A program made the translations under genes and the position numbers. Source: Candidatus Woesearchaeota archaeon (GTDB taxonomy: Archaea > Nanobdellota > Nanobdellia > Woesearchaeales > JACPBV01). From it: a stretch of 31,899 nucleotides of DNA. Shown one piece after another: positions 30,028 to 31,899 of the stretch. How positions within the stretch are numbered: the stretch's first letter is position 1; the number at the start of each line of letters is the position of its first letter. A model generated the notes under the pieces. The model saw only the letters and a program-made list of their open reading frames with translations. It did not search any database and was not told the DNA's origin. The stretch lies in contig JAHWHQ010000045.1 in the NCBI GenBank assembly GCA_019323195.1, forward strand, positions 1 to 31,899, in the 5' to 3' direction.

Positions 30028-31179
30028 TCAATCACCCTCCCATAAAGGACTAATTTTTCTCAACTCAGCAACAACTTCCTTAAGATTCTTAACTGTATAA
30101 TCCAGCTCCTCTTTTGTCGTGAACCTTGACAAGCTAAACCTGATAGAGCCGTGAGCCATTGCCGGCGGCACTCCAATTGCTATAAGCACATGCGACGGCT
30201 TTAGCTCCCTGCTTGAGCATGCTGATCCTGTTGATACTGCTATCCCCCTGTCATCAAGCTTCAGCAGTAATGATTCCCCTTCTATACACTTAAAGGTGAT
30301 ATTAATATTATTGCACAGCCTTTTCTTTCTCGCCCCGTTCAGCTTCACCTCAGGTATCTCCTTCTCAACCTTTTCTATGAAGTAATCCCTCAACTCCTCC
30401 ATTTTTCTGCAGTGTTCCTGGCCAGCCATCTCAGCTGCTTTTGCAAACCCCATAATCCCGGCTGTATTTTCCGTCCCTGGCCTGAGGTCATTTTCCTGCG
30501 ACCCTCCGTGCATCAAAGGCCTTATCCGCGTCCCTTTTTTCACGTAAAGCGCTCCGATACCTTTCGGCCCGTGTATCTTATGCGCTGAAAAGCTCGCTAG
30601 TGTAATGCCCTGTTCCTTAACATCAATAGGAACCTTTGTAAAGCTCTGTACTGCATCAGTATGGAAATAGACACCTTTCTCCCTGCATATCTCCCCTATC
30701 TTTCCTATATCCTGTATTGTTCCGATCTCATTATTAGCGTGGATTATAGAAACAAGCATTGTCTTATCTGTTATTGACTTCCTTAACTGCTCCATATCAA
30801 CAAAGCCGTCCTTGTCAACATCAAGATAAGTGACCTTAAAGCCCTCTTTTTCCAGGAACCTGCATGTCCTTTCAACAGCATGGTGCTCTATCCTTGTTGT
30901 TATTATATGATTGCCCTTATCCCTAAGAGCATACGCCACGCCCTTTAATGCAAGATTATCTGATTCTGTCCCTCCCGATGTGAATATTATCTCCTCAGGC
31001 TCTGCGTTTATCCTCTTGGCTATTACCTCCCTGCCTTTCTCCAAAGCTGATTTTGCCTCCTGCCCAAACCTATGCAGGGAAGAGGCATTCCCGAACTTCC
31101 CGGTAAGATAAGCCCTAATAGCCTTAGCTACTTCCTTATCGACCATAGTAGTTGCCCCGTTATCCAGATAGACTTTCAT
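30028..31179 (-). CDS. iscS: Cysteine desulfurase (IscS/NifS family)
   Basis: A 383-residue PLP enzyme that takes sulfur from cysteine and hands it to IscU as persulfide. Lys201 in SFSAHKIHGPKG binds PLP, His100 (EHHAV) stacks on it, and the active-site cysteine is Cys321 in STGSACSSRE. The N-terminal YLDNGATTMVDKEVAKAI and the loop ANNEIGTIQDI match the family. Length is normal. Its start overlaps the ArsR-type regulator by ATGA, making it the second gene of a regulator-iscS-iscU unit. Its sulfur also supports tRNA thiolation and probably the nearby hydrogenase-maturation enzymes. Confidence 0.96.
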   Translation of the reverse strand: MKVYLDNGATTMVDKEVAKAIRAYLTGKFGNASSLHRFGQEAKSALEKGREVIAKRINAEPEEIIFTSGGTESDNLALKGVAYALRDKGNHIITTRIEHHAVERTCRFLEKEGFKVTYLDVDKDGFVDMEQLRKSITDKTMLVSIIHANNEIGTIQDIGKIGEICREKGVYFHTDAVQSFTKVPIDVKEQGITLASFSAHKIHGPKGIGALYVKKGTRIRPLMHGGSQENDLRPGTENTAGIMGFAKAAEMAGQEHCRKMEELRDYFIEKVEKEIPEVKLNGARKKRLCNNINITFKCIEGESLLLKLDDRGIAVSTGSACSSRELKPSHVLIAIGVPPAMAHGSIRFSLSRFTTKEELDYTVKNLKEVVAELRKISPLWEGD

Positions 31180-31475
31180 TTTTTACTACACGCCTCCCTG
31201 CAGTATGTACGGACATGTTTTTCTACTAGCTTCAGGATAGGAATTATCGTATCCTGGTTTAATGAATATATCCTTTTTTTACCCTCCCTTTTGAAGTCCA
31301 GGAATCTGCATTCTGTCAGTTTTTTCAGGTTATGCGAGACCTTGCTTTGCTCTTCACCTGTTATTCTGCATAACTCATTTACCGATTTTTTTCCAGAGGT
31401 TAATGCTTCTATAATCCTCATCCTGGTTTTATTTGAAAATGTCTCAAAAAACAAGTCATATGAAGGGCATTTCAT
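31176..31475 (-). CDS. ArsR-family winged-helix regulator of the isc genes
   Basis: A 99-residue winged-helix regulator: TRMRIIEALTSGKKSVNELC, then RITGEEQSKVSHNLKKLTECRFLDF with the recognition helix at about 43-54, then a wing (KREGKKRIYSL). It is the first gene of the unit with iscS and iscU. Five cysteines (3, 36, 56, 92, 96) stand out, with CREACSKK at the C-terminus and Cys3 near the N-terminus. Such residues could bind a metal or an Fe-S cluster. Together with three operator-like boxes over its own start, this suggests an iron-sulfur or redox sensor that represses the operon when supply is adequate. That is inference; the ligand is unknown. Confidence 0.88.
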   Translation of the reverse strand: MKCPSYDLFFETFSNKTRMRIIEALTSGKKSVNELCRITGEEQSKVSHNLKKLTECRFLDFKREGKKRIYSLNQDTIIPILKLVEKHVRTYCREACSKK

Positions 31476-31508
31476 ATGAAATACGAATCATATGTTATAT
31501 ATAAATCT
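31456..31508 (-). promoter_or_regulatory. Promoter and operator of the regulator-iscS-iscU operon
   Basis: Three palindromic boxes, TCATATGA at 31456-31463, TCATATGA at 31472-31479 and TCATATGT at 31488-31495, are spaced exactly 16 bp apart. The start codon is inside the middle box. Just upstream (31495-31508) a TATA box, ATTTATATATAAC on the minus strand, predicts transcription from about the ATG. A protein on these boxes would block initiation. The phased spacing suggests cooperative dimers. Confidence 0.7.
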
Positions 31509-31549
31509 TTTGTTTAAAAGAAAGTTCCTACTCTCCAGGTAACACTTAC

Positions 31550-31695
31550 ATTTAAATACCCGATATATCTAAAACCTAATAATTTAACTAATATGAGAAG
31601 GTGATAAGCCTAGAAGTTGGGGGTAAGCATGGTCATATAAATTATTTTCGTAGTTTAGAGAGTTTATTTTCCAGTTGAAATATGGGGGTGTAACG
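31550..31695 (+). promoter_or_regulatory. Promoter and long leader of the glycosyltransferase gene
   Basis: CATTTAAATACC (31549-31560) is a TATA box predicting a start near 31580. This leaves a leader of about 115 bases, long for this genome. It contains two tiny frames (MRR, and MVI after a GGGGGT run at 31609) that stop quickly. The last 20 bases hold GGGGGTG (31684-31690), the ribosome-binding site of the next gene. Confidence 0.4.
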
Positions 31696-31899
31696 TTGAA
31701 AGTATTGATGTTTGGCTGGGAATTCCCGCCATTCAGTTCAGGGGGCCTTGGAACCGCCTGCTACGGCCTGACAAAGGCGATGAATAATAGGGGCATTGAG
31801 ATAGCTTTTGTGGTACCGAAAAGATATGATGCTAAAGCTGATTTTGTTAAGATCATCCCTGCTGGTGCTTCAAAATTAAAGATGATCAAAGTGAACTCC
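31696..31899 (+). CDS. Glycosyltransferase, starch/glycogen synthase-like N-terminus (partial, cut by the right edge)
   Basis: The first 68 codons of a gene that runs off the window. They read MKVLMFGWEFPPFSSGGLGT, then ACYGLTKAMNNRGIEIAFVV. This is the N-terminal Rossmann half of GT-B glycosyltransferases, with the glycine-rich loop (SSGGLGT) that binds the sugar nucleotide in GT5 and some GT4 enzymes. The start is a TTG at 31696, five bases after GGGGGTG; an ATG four codons later is the alternative. The donor and acceptor sugars are not known from this fragment. Confidence 0.85.
   Translation, partial: MKVLMFGWEFPPFSSGGLGTACYGLTKAMNNRGIEIAFVVPKRYDAKADFVKIIPAGASKLKMIKVNS

Noticed and set aside
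1..31899. CRISPR array, rRNA genes or intact insertion sequence with transposase
   Set aside because: No regularly spaced repeats of CRISPR type, no rRNA sequence and no transposase motifs were seen on either strand.

Overview
This window is archaeal chromosome, most likely from a DPANN lineage (Woesearchaeota/Nanoarchaeota-like; the rank is inferred, not computed). The evidence is an archaeal/eukaryotic-type ribosomal and RNA polymerase cluster (S13-S4-S11-RpoD-tRNA-Leu-L18e-L13-S9-RpoN), RNase P component 4, a RIO1 kinase, a Pno1/Dim2 KH protein, DNA topoisomerase VI, TATA/BRE promoters close to AAAGGTTTAAATA, and many nearly leaderless genes. Bacterial-looking genes are mixed in: dxs of the MEP isoprenoid pathway, a bacterial-type LeuRS, IscS/IscU, and all three [FeFe]-hydrogenase maturases.

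Layout. 1-1790: 5' part of dxs (minus strand), a three-stem structured element, and a membrane-anchored transglutaminase-like protein. 1791-3224: tandem repeats, a possible small membrane protein, and a HEPN/nucleotidyltransferase pair. 3370-7540: the information-processing operon, with a folded leader before rps13 and a tRNA-Leu(GAG) carrying an unexplained insertion of about 11 nt. 7619-11175: VapC/VapB and leuS, diverging around a 165-bp MITE-like element. 11197-15007: a class V aminotransferase-like protein, a short LeuRS-like relic, then a minus-strand run of truncated Dph2, EamA transporter, Nudix hydrolase and LMW-PTP-like protein. 15058-18450: a nested palindromic element, two tiny genes, a secreted protein flanked by 177-bp direct repeats of the rnp4 3' end, rnp4, an HTH regulator and intergenic structures. 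18451-22773: rio1, pno1, a second MITE copy, top6B and top6A. 22821-23686: receiver-like protein and a frameshifted relic. 23824-27513: hydG-hydE-hydF. 27679-29526: lipoprotein and an unknown protein. 29583-31475: ArsR-type regulator, iscS and iscU. 31696-end: start of a glycosyltransferase.

The most interesting system is the compact hydG-hydE-hydF operon. It should build the 2Fe subcluster of an [FeFe] hydrogenase in an archaeon. A few kilobases away, an iscS-iscU pair sits under its own cysteine-containing ArsR-type regulator, whose start region carries three TCATATGA-like boxes exactly 16 bp apart. Together they suggest an Fe-S/H-cluster assembly neighbourhood. The hydrogenase structural gene hydA is not in this window. 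Other structure worth following up is the pair of MITEs placed 17 bp upstream of TATA boxes, the rnp4 tail duplication around a secreted-protein gene, and the cloverleaf-like element beside dxs.
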